Below, in pieces: positions 1-7,724 of a DNA stretch of 64,000 nt. The position numbers and the translations under genes were made by a program. Origin of the DNA: Catenulispora yoronensis (lineage in GTDB: Bacteria > Actinomycetota > Actinomycetes > Streptomycetales > Catenulisporaceae); assembly GCF_039531695.1 (NCBI RefSeq), contig NZ_BAAAQN010000010.1, positions 1 through 64,000 of the forward strand, in the 5' to 3' direction. The notes below the pieces were generated by a model that worked only from the letters and a program-made list of their open reading frames with translations, searched no databases and was not told the DNA's origin. Position 1 is the stretch's first letter, and the number at the start of each line of letters is the position of its first letter.

Positions 1-434
1 GACTGCCGCGCCATCACACCGGGAGCCTGCAACTCCAGGATGCGCGTGCCCTCGGCCTCGACCGGACCCAGACCGTCGATCGGCTCACCCAGCGGGTTCA
101 CCACCCGGCCCAGGAAGTTGTCACCGACCGGCGTGGACAGGATCTCGCCGGTACGCGTCACGGGCTGCCCCTCCGCGATCCGCCCGTAGTCGCCGAGCAC
201 GACCACGCCGATCTCGCGGACGTCCAGGTTCAGCGCGATGCCCAGGGTGCCGTCCTCGAACTTCAGCAACTCGTTCGTCATGGCCGAGGGCAGACCCTCG
301 ACCTTGGCGATGCCGTCGCCGATCACGGTCACCGCGCCGACCTCGTCCCTCGCGGCCTCGGGCTGTTCATAGGAGGCGACAAAGCGTTCCAACGCGTCGC
401 GGATCTCCTCCGGACGGATAACGAGCTCTGTCAT
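1..434 (-). CDS. atpA: F-type ATP synthase alpha subunit-like protein, N-terminal part (runs off the left edge)
   Basis: The visible 144 codons match the N-terminal beta-barrel domain of the F1 alpha subunit, with MTELVIRPEEIRDALERF at the start and then VGDNFLGRVVNPLGEPIDG. The nucleotide-binding P-loop would lie beyond coordinate 1. Alpha subunits alternate with beta in the catalytic head on the cytoplasmic face of the membrane. The ATG at 434 overlaps the stop of the upstream STAS gene (ATGA), so translation is probably coupled. In the usual atp operon the gene before atpA is atpH (delta subunit). A STAS gene there instead suggests a second, non-standard atpA copy, but the downstream genes are not visible. 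Confidence 0.85.
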   Translation of the reverse strand, partial: MTELVIRPEEIRDALERFVASYEQPEAARDEVGAVTVIGDGIAKVEGLPSAMTNELLKFEDGTLGIALNLDVREIGVVVLGDYGRIAEGQPVTRTGEILSTPVGDNFLGRVVNPLGEPIDGLGPVEAEGTRILELQAPGVMARQ

Positions 435-883
435 GAGTATCCCTGCTCTGTGTGTTCGGTCGAACCAGGTTCGACATCGGCGAAGGCATCGGCGGCGGTC
501 GGATAGCAGCGCAGCGTCGAGCCGAGCCCCGTGACAGCGAGGACTTTCCGCAGCCTGGGGTCGGTACCGCAGAGCCTGATCCACCCGCCGTTGGCGAGAG
601 CCCGCTTGTGGACGTGAAGAAACGCACTCAGACCCGCGCAGTCGCAGAAAGACAGTCCAGCGACGTCGACGACAGCGTGCGGGCGACCGTAGGTATCGAA
701 CGTATCGAGACAGACAGCCCTGAGCGCCGGAGCAGTGGAAATGTCCAGCTCGCCGGCCAGGGCGATCACCGGGCCGCCCGGAACCGTGTGGACCGAGATG
801 CGCAGTGAGTCTGGTGATGTGCGGGTCAGTGTACGGGAACGCTGAATGAAATAGTCTTTCTCACCTAAGGGACTACCCGCCAT
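431..883 (-). CDS. STAS-domain protein (anti-sigma factor antagonist-like)
   Basis: This is a protein of about 150 residues with one STAS domain: VIALAGELDISTAPALRA, then VVDVAGLSFCDCAGLSAFL. STAS antagonists bind anti-sigma kinases of the RsbW/SpoIIAB type and are switched off by phosphorylation of a Ser/Thr. Here the usual D-S-[ST]-G site reads DCAG, so the phosphorylatable Ser is Cys and the switch may be altered or absent. I chose the ATG at 883 because GAGAGG lies 5 nt upstream; an in-frame GTG at 925 would add 14 residues. The stop overlaps the start of the atpA-like gene. No kinase or sigma gene is adjacent. Confidence 0.85.
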   Translation of the reverse strand: MAGSPLGEKDYFIQRSRTLTRTSPDSLRISVHTVPGGPVIALAGELDISTAPALRAVCLDTFDTYGRPHAVVDVAGLSFCDCAGLSAFLHVHKRALANGGWIRLCGTDPRLRKVLAVTGLGSTLRCYPTAADAFADVEPGSTEHTEQGYS

Positions 884-951
884 GACGGCCTCTCTCGGAA
901 CTGCCGCTAGGTGTGCAAGAGTCACCGGGGTCCAGGGAGACCGCCCAGATC

Positions 952-971
952 GGCTGGGCCTACCCCCAGCC
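952..971. other. Small inverted repeat upstream of the STAS gene
   Basis: Seven-bp perfect arms (GGCTGGG and CCCAGCC) with a 6-nt loop lie in the 165-bp gap between the STAS gene and the 54-aa membrane protein. It could be a weak terminator or a leader hairpin. Confidence 0.3.
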
Positions 972-1048
972 TAGCCCCCTCGACGTGCAACGTCGCCTCA
1001 ATCACCAGACCGGCCAAGAAACGCCCGACCAGGCAACGCCGAAAACCC

Positions 1049-1213
1049 TCACCGCAACCGCTGCCGCGGACGCCGCAACCGCACCACGCCGTAGACGAGG
1101 TCCGCGACCACGAGCACGCACCCGATGAGCAGCAGGTAGAAGAGGCCATGCGCGACAGCCCCGACGATGCCGAGCACCATCGCGACCAAGATGACGAGCA
1201 GAAACACAACCAT
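1049..1213 (-). CDS. Small hydrophobic membrane protein (54 aa)
   Basis: A short frame reads MVVFLLVILVAMVLGIVG and continues through a second hydrophobic stretch (LFYLLLIGCVLVVADLV) to a basic tail (RLRRPRQRLR). That gives two likely transmembrane helices with a positive C-terminus. The ribosome site AGGGAGAAG sits about 8 nt before the ATG at 1213. It lies 30 bp downstream of the PRC-barrel gene on the same strand and is probably co-transcribed with it. Similar tiny hydrophobic proteins are common near stress genes in actinobacteria. Function unknown. The other two frames over this stretch encode only Ser/Arg-rich nonsense. Confidence 0.7.
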   Translation of the reverse strand: MVVFLLVILVAMVLGIVGAVAHGLFYLLLIGCVLVVADLVYGVVRLRRPRQRLR

Positions 1214-1243
1214 GACGGCGCTTCTCCCTATTGAGCCAAACGG

Positions 1244-1600
1244 TCAACGACGGGCAAGCTGCCGCTCCCCAGCAGCACCCACCTCATAGGGCAACCCGTA
1301 ATGCTGGAACACCACTTCCTCATCCTCGACGGGCAGAACATCATCGGTCCCGATCGCCGGACTGCTCTTGACCTGCGCCTTGACATAGTTGACCTTGACG
1401 TACCCGGGCCCGACAACCACATCGTCCAGAGGAACGAACACCAACCGCCGCCTAGTGGGCAGGCCCACCCGAACAGTCGCCATAGCCGGCTCGTCAGTAG
1501 CGGTGTCCACATAAACCGCCTCCAACGACCCGATCTTCCGCCCACCGGAGTCGACCACATCGCAGGTCCGCCACTCCCGCAGGTCCGCTGCCTGGATCAT
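1244..1600 (-). CDS. PRC-barrel domain protein
   Basis: This is a 118-residue soluble protein. Residues 1-80 look like a PRC barrel (WRTCDVVDSGGRKIGSLEAV, then RRLVFVPLDDVVVGPGYVKV). PRC barrels occur in photosynthetic reaction centre H subunits and RimM and usually mediate protein or RNA contacts; stand-alone actinobacterial versions often sit in general-stress loci. The start at 1600 is supported by GGGAGGAG 5 nt upstream. It leads a minus-strand run with the small membrane protein, the STAS gene and the atpA-like gene. Specific function unknown. Confidence 0.8.
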   Translation of the reverse strand: MIQAADLREWRTCDVVDSGGRKIGSLEAVYVDTATDEPAMATVRVGLPTRRRLVFVPLDDVVVGPGYVKVNYVKAQVKSSPAIGTDDVLPVEDEEVVFQHYGLPYEVGAAGERQLARR

Positions 1601-1734
1601 CGTGTCTCCTCCCGCATCGGCCGAGGGTGTGTGCTGCGTGACCTATGCGCTTCCCTTATGTGCTGATCTGCACGAATGAAACGGTGGGCGGAGCATCGGG
1701 CTGCTTGTCACACCCACCATCGAGAATCCCAGCC

Positions 1735-2979
1735 GTGACGACTGACGATGTCTACGCGGGGATCGACGATGTCGCCTGGGCCGAATCGGAGCATTGCCGG
1801 GGGCCGGCGGTCGACACGCCTGGCTACCTGCGGAAGTTGCGGTCGTCCGTAGCGGAGGAGCGCGACGAAGCAGTGGATGAGCTCGGCGCCAGCCTCTACC
1901 ATCTGGGAGCGCGGTATCCCGCGACGCATCTGGCCGTGCCGTTTCTGCTGCGGATTGTGCATGCTCCGGACACCGATGGTCGTGGTGGGCTTATCGAGTT
2001 CCTGATCATGCTTGCCATCGGTGACGATACGGACCACTTTCCCAGTGGGTTCGATGTGGACGCCCAACGGCAGTGTCTTGCCGACTTTCGTTCGTGCACT
2101 GCGGAGGGCTGGGAGCGGCGGCTGGATGTATGGGTCGCCGCCGCAGTTGATCAAGGTCAACGTGGGCGACGCGAGCGCCATCGAAGGTACTGGGCTTTGG
2201 CCAGCGTCCTGCGCAGCGCAGAATCCGCGATGCTTGCGTATGAGGCCGTGCGCGCTGGTGTCCCGGGTATGCGTCAGCTGCTGGCTGACGAGGATCCGTA
2301 CGTCCGGGCGGCGACAGCCTATTTGTTGGCCTGGTTCCCGGAGGACTCCGCCGACTCGGTAACTGCCCTGACCGCGCTGTTGCGTCGCGAGTCGGACTCC
2401 GGTGTGGTAATCAATGCACTGATTGCGCTTGGGCTTCTTCCGGGTGCGCCGACGGCCACGATCGCTCCCTACCTGAGCAGCGATGACGACCCAATCGCGT
2501 GGGCTGCCGCGGCTGCTCTGGTGGCGGCCGATGCCGTGGACGCGACGGTGATCGAGCGGCTCGGTGCCGCGCTGGGCTCGGATTCGTCGAACAAGACCGG
2601 GCTGTTGTACCGGTATGGAGAGTTCTCCAGGTGCGCATCGAAATGTCTGGCAGCAATCACCGGCGACTTGGTTCCGTTGGCCATCGATACCACCATCGAT
2701 GCATTCTCCGAGAGTTCTCTGACCCAGATGTGGGCGGCGGCCCCCGCAGCTATTGCTCTTGCCTTCCAAGGTACTGCGCCTGCTCATGAGCCGGCCTTTG
2801 CTGAGCTCAATCCGTACCAAAAGCGAGCACTTCGAGCCCTGGTGGCAGCGGGCCCTAGGCCGTGGCGGCAGAACAACAAGCTCGGCCTTCTGCTGAAGCC
2901 GTTAAGGGTGCCCCATATTTACAATGATCTGCGTGCTTATGTCGAAAGTGGCGTGTCGATGGAAGCAGGACGGGCTTAG
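1735..2979 (+). CDS. HEAT-repeat-like protein of unknown function
   Basis: The product is about 414 residues of alternating helices with HEAT-like units, for example VRAATAYLLAWFPEDSAD followed by SGVVINALIALGLLP, then DPIAWAAAAALVAADAV. Such solenoids are protein-binding scaffolds. No catalytic motif, signal peptide or membrane segment is visible. I chose the GTG at 1735 (VTTDDVYAGI) because sequence upstream is low quality; there is no strong ribosome site. The codons use A and T at third positions far more often than the neighbours, suggesting horizontal acquisition. It is divergent from the PRC gene and ends opposite the CWB2 gene, with a terminator between. Confidence 0.65.
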   Translation: MTTDDVYAGIDDVAWAESEHCRGPAVDTPGYLRKLRSSVAEERDEAVDELGASLYHLGARYPATHLAVPFLLRIVHAPDTDGRGGLIEFLIMLAIGDDTDHFPSGFDVDAQRQCLADFRSCTAEGWERRLDVWVAAAVDQGQRGRRERHRRYWALASVLRSAESAMLAYEAVRAGVPGMRQLLADEDPYVRAATAYLLAWFPEDSADSVTALTALLRRESDSGVVINALIALGLLPGAPTATIAPYLSSDDDPIAWAAAAALVAADAVDATVIERLGAALGSDSSNKTGLLYRYGEFSRCASKCLAAITGDLVPLAIDTTIDAFSESSLTQMWAAAPAAIALAFQGTAPAHEPAFAELNPYQKRALRALVAAGPRPWRQNNKLGLLLKPLRVPHIYNDLRAYVESGVSMEAGRA

Positions 2980-3051
2980 CTGTTGGCCTCTGGGTAAATG
3001 CGCATGGCGATGCAGCTTCCTGAGCCCCGCCCGCCTCCCCACCTCACACCA

Positions 3052-3091
3052 AGGGCCGGACCCCGAGACTCCCGTCTCGCAGTCCGGCCCT
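3052..3091. terminator. Bidirectional terminator hairpin between convergent genes
   Basis: AGGGCCGGAC at 3052-3061 pairs with GTCCGGCCCT at the right end, and CGAGAC pairs with GTCTCG inside, with a small internal mismatch and a 4-nt loop. It lies between the ends of the HEAT-like gene (plus) and the CWB2 gene (minus). Confidence 0.75.
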
Positions 3092-3154
3092 CATCACTTC
3101 ACTCCCTACTTCACTCCCTCACCAGCGGCAACCAACCACCCCGCTGGACGTACC

Positions 3155-5143
3155 TCATCCCACCCGCACATCCGGCGTCGCCAACTTCGGCGCCACCGCC
3201 ACGTTGTGCCCCGGCCCCGTTGTCGAGCCGGTCGCCGTTGCGATGTCCGCTGCCAGCTGCGTGTCGATACGTAGCGGCAGGGCGTTGATTCCGCCGAAGA
3301 CGTAGCCCCAGTTCGCTGCGCCGCGGTTGGCGTCGAGGAGGGTGTCGTCGTCGTGGGACAGGCCGGCCTTTGGGTCGACGAGGAGGAGGGGGCCGTGTTC
3401 GGTGCCCATCATGGCGCCGCCGGACAGGGAGTCGGGCCAGTCCTCGCCGGTGGCCACGCCTACGGCGTCGAAGCTGCCGAAGATGCGGTGCGCCACCATG
3501 TACGAGGTCTGGTAGCGGTCGGCGCCGACCAGGGGGTCGTAGTCGGACCACTTCGCGGACTTGAGGGCCTTGTCGGCCGCGCCGCCGATCGCGGCCAGGT
3601 AGGTCAGCTGCGCGGCGCCCTTCTTGGCGTGGAGGTAGTCGTCCGTCGCCTTCGGCATGGTGTTGCCCGCGGTCAGGACCACGACGGTGCTGTCGTAGGC
3701 GCCGGCGGCGGCGCCGGCCGACAGGGCGTCGGGGAAGCTCTCGCCGGTGGCGACCAGGATGTGGTCGGCGTTCTTGTCGACGGTGTTCGCGATGTTGATC
3801 GCGGTCGTGTAGCGGTCCGCGCCGGCGATGCGCTGGATCGTGTAGCCCAGGTGCGCGAGCTTGTCCTGCACCGACTGGGAGATGGCCGCCGTGCCGCCGA
3901 GGATGTAGACCGTGCCGCCGCCGGGCAGGACGCGCTGGAGTTCGGTCAGCGTCTCCGGGCTCAGCGTCTTGCTGTTGGTCAGCAGCAGCGGCCCGTTCTT
4001 GTGGGCCGCCAGGGCCGCGCCGCCGAGGGCGTCGGCGAACAGGTCGTCTCGGGACAGGACCACCGACTGGGCGGCCTGGCGGGAGTCGTCGGCCGGTGCG
4101 CCGACGGTGCGCCACACCTGGTGGGAGGCCTTCACCGCGGTGTCGGTGCGGTCGACGCCCGCGAACCGGATCACGTGCGACGGGCTGTCGGGACGGACCG
4201 TCAGCTCGCCGGAGGCGCCGCTGAGGTCCTGCTCCAGGCCCGGCGCGGGCGCCGTGGCGGCGAGGGCGTCGGCGAGGTCCACCTTGCGGGTGCCCGGCGG
4301 CTCCTCGCCCTTGGGAGCGTTCGGGTCGGTGTACTCGAAGGCGACGGTCTTGCCGTCGGGGGCGAACACCGGCGTCGTGTGGTCGCCCTTCGCCCAGGTG
4401 ATCTGCTTCGGCGTGCTCCAGCTGGTCGGCGAGCTGTCGCGGGTGATCGCGAAGAGTTGTGTGGTTTGGTCCGGCGTCTTCTTTGAGAACACGATTGTGT
4501 TGCCGTCGGGCGAGATCGTCGGCGAATGGCCGCCGGCGCCCTGGGATATGTGCCAGTACTGCGGCTGCCCATTGGCGTCGTAGTAGGTCAGCCCAAGCGT
4601 GTCCTCGACGTCAAGAGAGTGGACCTCCGTGACGGCGCTGCCATCGGCGGCGAAGTCCGGGAACAGGAGCATCGTGTTCCCCGGCAGTGTCCCCTTGAAC
4701 AGCGGGAACGTCGGTTGTTGCGTGCCGAGCGACGAGCCGTCGGCAAACGCCCCCTTCACTACGGAAACGCCATTGGGTTCGGTCCAGTACACGGCTTTCC
4801 CGGACGGCTCCCAGACGGTGCGTCGGGGAGTGTTCCCTTGGGCGATCTTGATCGGATGCGATCCGTCGGTGTCGGCGGTGTAGATGGCGTCGTCGTCGCC
4901 GATATAGGCGAGACGGCCGCCGCGCGGAGCCCAGGAAACGTCATGGGCGCCCTCGGGCAGGGTGATCGTGGTGCTCTTGCCGTCCAGGACGTAGACGGTT
5001 CCGCCCGTCGTGATCGTGAACGGGCTGGACGGGCTGCCGGACGGCGTCGCGTGCGCGGCGCCCCCGGCCGCGAGCGCTGAAGCGATGGAGGAAGCCAGGA
5101 TCGCGGCGACCGCGATCGGCTTCCGGGAGAACGTTCTCGACAC
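3155..5143 (-). CDS. Secreted TolB-like/cell wall-binding repeat 2 (CWB2) protein
   Basis: The 662-residue protein starts with a Sec signal (SRTFSRKPIAVAAILASS, ending AAHA). A TolB/WD40-like propeller follows (about residues 40-310: LPEGAHDVSWAPRGGRLAYI, ISPDGNTIVFSKK, FAPDGKTVAFEY). Three CWB2 repeats fill about 325-640, with signatures FAGVDRTDTAV, IAGADRYTTAINIAN and LVGADRYQTSYMVA plus FPDALSAGAAAG. CWB2 modules anchor proteins to anionic wall polymers, so this is probably a wall-attached surface protein. The GTG at 5143 is supported by GGGGAGGG 7 nt upstream; the upstream in-frame ATGs have no such site. It follows the MarR gene on the same strand. Confidence 0.85.
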   Translation of the reverse strand: MSRTFSRKPIAVAAILASSIASALAAGGAAHATPSGSPSSPFTITTGGTVYVLDGKSTTITLPEGAHDVSWAPRGGRLAYIGDDDAIYTADTDGSHPIKIAQGNTPRRTVWEPSGKAVYWTEPNGVSVVKGAFADGSSLGTQQPTFPLFKGTLPGNTMLLFPDFAADGSAVTEVHSLDVEDTLGLTYYDANGQPQYWHISQGAGGHSPTISPDGNTIVFSKKTPDQTTQLFAITRDSSPTSWSTPKQITWAKGDHTTPVFAPDGKTVAFEYTDPNAPKGEEPPGTRKVDLADALAATAPAPGLEQDLSGASGELTVRPDSPSHVIRFAGVDRTDTAVKASHQVWRTVGAPADDSRQAAQSVVLSRDDLFADALGGAALAAHKNGPLLLTNSKTLSPETLTELQRVLPGGGTVYILGGTAAISQSVQDKLAHLGYTIQRIAGADRYTTAINIANTVDKNADHILVATGESFPDALSAGAAAGAYDSTVVVLTAGNTMPKATDDYLHAKKGAAQLTYLAAIGGAADKALKSAKWSDYDPLVGADRYQTSYMVAHRIFGSFDAVGVATGEDWPDSLSGGAMMGTEHGPLLLVDPKAGLSHDDDTLLDANRGAANWGYVFGGINALPLRIDTQLAADIATATGSTTGPGHNVAVAPKLATPDVRVG

Positions 5144-5320
5144 TGGGAATCCCTCCCCGAGCGGGATGCCGACATCGGGTTCGACATCGTCAGAAAGTGC
5201 AAGGATACCCATACGGCCGCGTGTATCTGTGCTCTGATTCACCCGGTCGCGCTCTGTGGAGAAACCGTTACAGGCCTGCGCTTGCTCTCTGTCGCGCGTG
5301 GGTGACGCAGCGCCGACGAC

Positions 5321-5875
5321 TCACGATCGCGCCCCCGGCCGCCGCGATCGCGCGGACTGTGCCGGACGCGGATCGAGCGGCGGCAGCGGCGGGACCGGGA
5401 TGGCGCGCAGTGCCGCGGTCGCGGTCGCGATCGTCTCGGGCGTCAGGTCGGCGAACACCTCGTTGTGCGCGGCGGTGTTCACCAGGACCGCGCGCTCGGC
5501 CAGGGCGACGCCCTCGGGCGTCAGGCGGATCAGGGTACTGCGACCGTCGTCGGGATCCGGGTCGCGGTGCACGAGGCCGTCGGCGGCCAGCCGGTTGATC
5601 ACGTTGCTGGTCCCGCCGGTGGACATCATCAGCGCGTGGGTGAGCTCGTTGGAGCGCATCCGGTACGGATCGCCGGCCCGGCGCAGCGTGACCAGTACGT
5701 CGAAGGCGGCCACGGTCAGGCCAAGTTCCGGCAGCACCGCGCGGGTCGCGGCGTCGAGCCGGCCGGCCAGCAGCAGCACCCGCTTGGTCAGCTCGCTGGC
5801 CGGACCCAGCACCTCAGGGAGCTCGGCCTGCCAAGCTGCCAGCAGCTCGTCGACGCGGTCCGGGGTGCTGGTCAC
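5321..5875 (-). CDS. MarR-family transcriptional regulator
   Basis: The 184-residue protein has a winged-helix core: VLPELGLTVAAFDVLVTLRR, then SNELTHALMMSTGGTSNVIN as the recognition region and the wing DGLVHRDPDPDDGRSTLIRL. MarR proteins are dimeric repressors released by small phenolic or lipophilic ligands or by oxidation. It is divergent from the amidohydrolase gene across a 65-bp gap with a 16-bp palindrome, so it probably controls that gene and itself. The C-terminal 15 residues are Arg/Pro-rich and look disordered. Confidence 0.9.
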   Translation of the reverse strand: MTSTPDRVDELLAAWQAELPEVLGPASELTKRVLLLAGRLDAATRAVLPELGLTVAAFDVLVTLRRAGDPYRMRSNELTHALMMSTGGTSNVINRLAADGLVHRDPDPDDGRSTLIRLTPEGVALAERAVLVNTAAHNEVFADLTPETIATATAALRAIPVPPLPPLDPRPAQSARSRRPGARS

Positions 5876-5903
5876 GCTTGACAGCCTAACCCCCTTCCCG
5901 GAT

Positions 5904-5919
5904 AGCTTTAAAGAAAGCT
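5904..5919. promoter_or_regulatory. Candidate MarR operator
   Basis: A perfect inverted repeat, AGCTTT-AAAG-AAAGCT, sits in the short gap between the divergent MarR and amidohydrolase genes. It is the only AT-rich palindrome there and is the obvious binding site for the adjacent regulator. Confidence 0.6.
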
Positions 5920-5940
5920 TTCTGTGAAGGGGGTTCCCCG

Positions 5941-7251
5941 ATGAGTGCTTCCCGGCTGCTCGTCTCCGACATTGCCTGGCTCGTCGACTTCGCCGACGAC
6001 CCGGCCGCCGCGCCGATCGTCCGTACCGGCGTCGACCTGCTGATCGAGGACGGCCGTATCGCGGACTTCGGTACCGGTCTGGATGTCCCGGATGCCGAAG
6101 TCGTGGACGGCAGACACCGCGTCGTGCTGCCCGGCTTCGTCGATACGCATCGCCATCTGTGGCTCACCGCGCTCCGCGCCCTGACCACGGACTCCGATCT
6201 CGGCTCCTACCTGGAGCTGGTCCTCGGCACGATGGCGCCGCGCTACACGCCCGAGGACGTATATACGAGTACGTATTTTGGCGCGCTGGAGTGCCTCGAC
6301 GCCGGGGTCACGACGGTTCAGGACTTCGCCCACGTCATGTACTCGCCCGAGCACGCCGACGCCGCCGTCTCCGCGCTGGCCGACGCCCGCGTGCGCGCCG
6401 TCTTCGGCTACGGCTACCCGGCTTTCGACGCCGAGGCGCGCGACCTCGCCGATGTCCGCCGGGTCCGGGCCCAGCACTTCGCCTCCGACCACGGCCTGCT
6501 CACCATGGAGTTGTCCCCGGCCGGGCCGTCTTACGCCCCGATCGAGACCGTCCGCGAGGACTGGGAACTGGCGCGGGAACTCGGCCTGCCGATCACGGTG
6601 CACGTCGGAGCCGGTCCGGTTGCCGAGCGGCCGATCCTGGCGCTTCAGCGCGAGGGCCTGCTGGCTGCCGGGACGGTCTACGTCCACGGCAACTCGCTGC
6701 CGGACGAGGAACTCGCCCTCATCGCCGAATCCGGCGGTGCGGTGGCCATCGCCCCGGCGGTCGAGGCGCAGATGGGGCACGGCGCGCCGATGATCGGCCG
6801 GCTGCGCGCGGCCGGGGTCCGGCTGGGGCTGGGCGCCGACGTGGTCACCGCCACGGCCGGCGACATGTTCACGCTGATGCGCGCCGCGCTGGTCACCGGC
6901 CACCTCGGCGCCGGGTCCCGGCCCACCACCGCTGACGTGCTGCGCGCGGCCACCTTGGGCGGCGCCGAGGTGCTGGGGCTGGCCGATCGGATCGGCTCGC
7001 TGCGGCCCGGGAAGCGCGCGGATCTGGTGCTGCTGCGCGCCGACGACTCCAACCTGAGCCCGTTCGGCCACGACCCGGTCGGTGCCGTCGTCTCCTCGGC
7101 GCACCCCGGCAACATCGACGCCGTCGTCGTCGACGGCCGGGTGGTGAAGCGCGGCGGCGTGCTGGTCGGGGACCCCTCCGCGGGCGTGCTGGATAACCTC
7201 GTCAGCAGTGCGGAGCGGATGGTGAGGGCGGCCGCCGGAGGCGTCCGGTGA
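5941..7251 (+). CDS. Amidohydrolase-superfamily deaminase/chlorohydrolase-like enzyme
   Basis: The 436-residue protein has a TIM-barrel amidohydrolase layout with the small beta domain split between the two ends. Metal-ligand motifs are GFVDTHRHLW (HxH), ITVHVGAG (His), TVYVHGNSL (His) and GLGADVVTATAGDMF (Asp). C-terminal LADRIGSLRPGKRADLVLL is typical of the guanine deaminase/atrazine chlorohydrolase/cytosine deaminase subfamily. These enzymes hydrolyse amino or chloro groups on heterocycles in the cytoplasm. The substrate is not predictable. The divergent MarR regulator suggests induction by an aromatic compound. Confidence 0.85.
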   Translation: MSASRLLVSDIAWLVDFADDPAAAPIVRTGVDLLIEDGRIADFGTGLDVPDAEVVDGRHRVVLPGFVDTHRHLWLTALRALTTDSDLGSYLELVLGTMAPRYTPEDVYTSTYFGALECLDAGVTTVQDFAHVMYSPEHADAAVSALADARVRAVFGYGYPAFDAEARDLADVRRVRAQHFASDHGLLTMELSPAGPSYAPIETVREDWELARELGLPITVHVGAGPVAERPILALQREGLLAAGTVYVHGNSLPDEELALIAESGGAVAIAPAVEAQMGHGAPMIGRLRAAGVRLGLGADVVTATAGDMFTLMRAALVTGHLGAGSRPTTADVLRAATLGGAEVLGLADRIGSLRPGKRADLVLLRADDSNLSPFGHDPVGAVVSSAHPGNIDAVVVDGRVVKRGGVLVGDPSAGVLDNLVSSAERMVRAAAGGVR

Positions 7252-7327
7252 CAGCCCCTCCCCAGAGATCCATATTTTTATAAACTCGACTGCGGACAAA
7301 GGTCACTGCCACGAGGGGGACGTGCAC

Positions 7328-7615
7328 ATGCCGGATCTCGTCGTCGACGTCGACGCGCTGGACACATTCGGGACGCAGCTGGAGTCCATCAGGACCCGGA
7401 TGAACGCGGCGCGCGACTGGACGCATCAGTATGACGGACAAATGGGCGCCAAAGAGGTCGAGGACGCTCTGCACGACTTCTCCAACGGCTGGCGCGACGG
7501 CCGCAAGGAGATCGACGGATCGCTCCAGGCGTTGTCGCAGATGCTGACCAACTCCGCGGAGAACTTCCGTCAGGCGGACCAGAACCTGGCGCAGCCGTTT
7601 CAGCAGGGCGCCTGA
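7328..7615 (+). CDS. WXG100-family (ESAT-6-like) protein
   Basis: The 95-residue helical hairpin has the turn SNGWRDGRKE, close to the canonical W-x-G. The first helix spans about residues 5-40 and the second 55-90. WXG100 proteins form dimers and are exported by type VII (ESX) systems or serve as partners of toxins. GAGGGGGA is 7 nt before the ATG at 7328, which I prefer to the GTG at 7322. No EccC, EccD or mycosin gene lies in the window, so secretion would depend on machinery elsewhere. The promoter region just upstream is AT-rich (TATTTTTATAA). Confidence 0.8.
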   Translation: MPDLVVDVDALDTFGTQLESIRTRMNAARDWTHQYDGQMGAKEVEDALHDFSNGWRDGRKEIDGSLQALSQMLTNSAENFRQADQNLAQPFQQGA

Positions 7616-7724
7616 CGCTCCGGAACGGACGGCGGGCGGACCGGCCTTCGGGCCGATCCGCCCTACCGAGCACAGCTGGCGGTACCCTGTCAGCTGCTTG
7701 TCAGCAGTGTGGGAGGGACTTCTG

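Noticed and set aside
922..1247. Two other open frames overlapping the 54-aa membrane peptide
   Set aside because: Both are Ser/Cys- or Arg-rich with no ribosome site; the chosen frame has a clear two-helix pattern and a Shine-Dalgarno sequence.
3353..4486. Plus-strand open frame opposite the CWB2 gene
   Set aside because: Gly/Val/Arg-rich shadow frame; the minus strand has a signal peptide, propeller blades and three CWB2 repeats.
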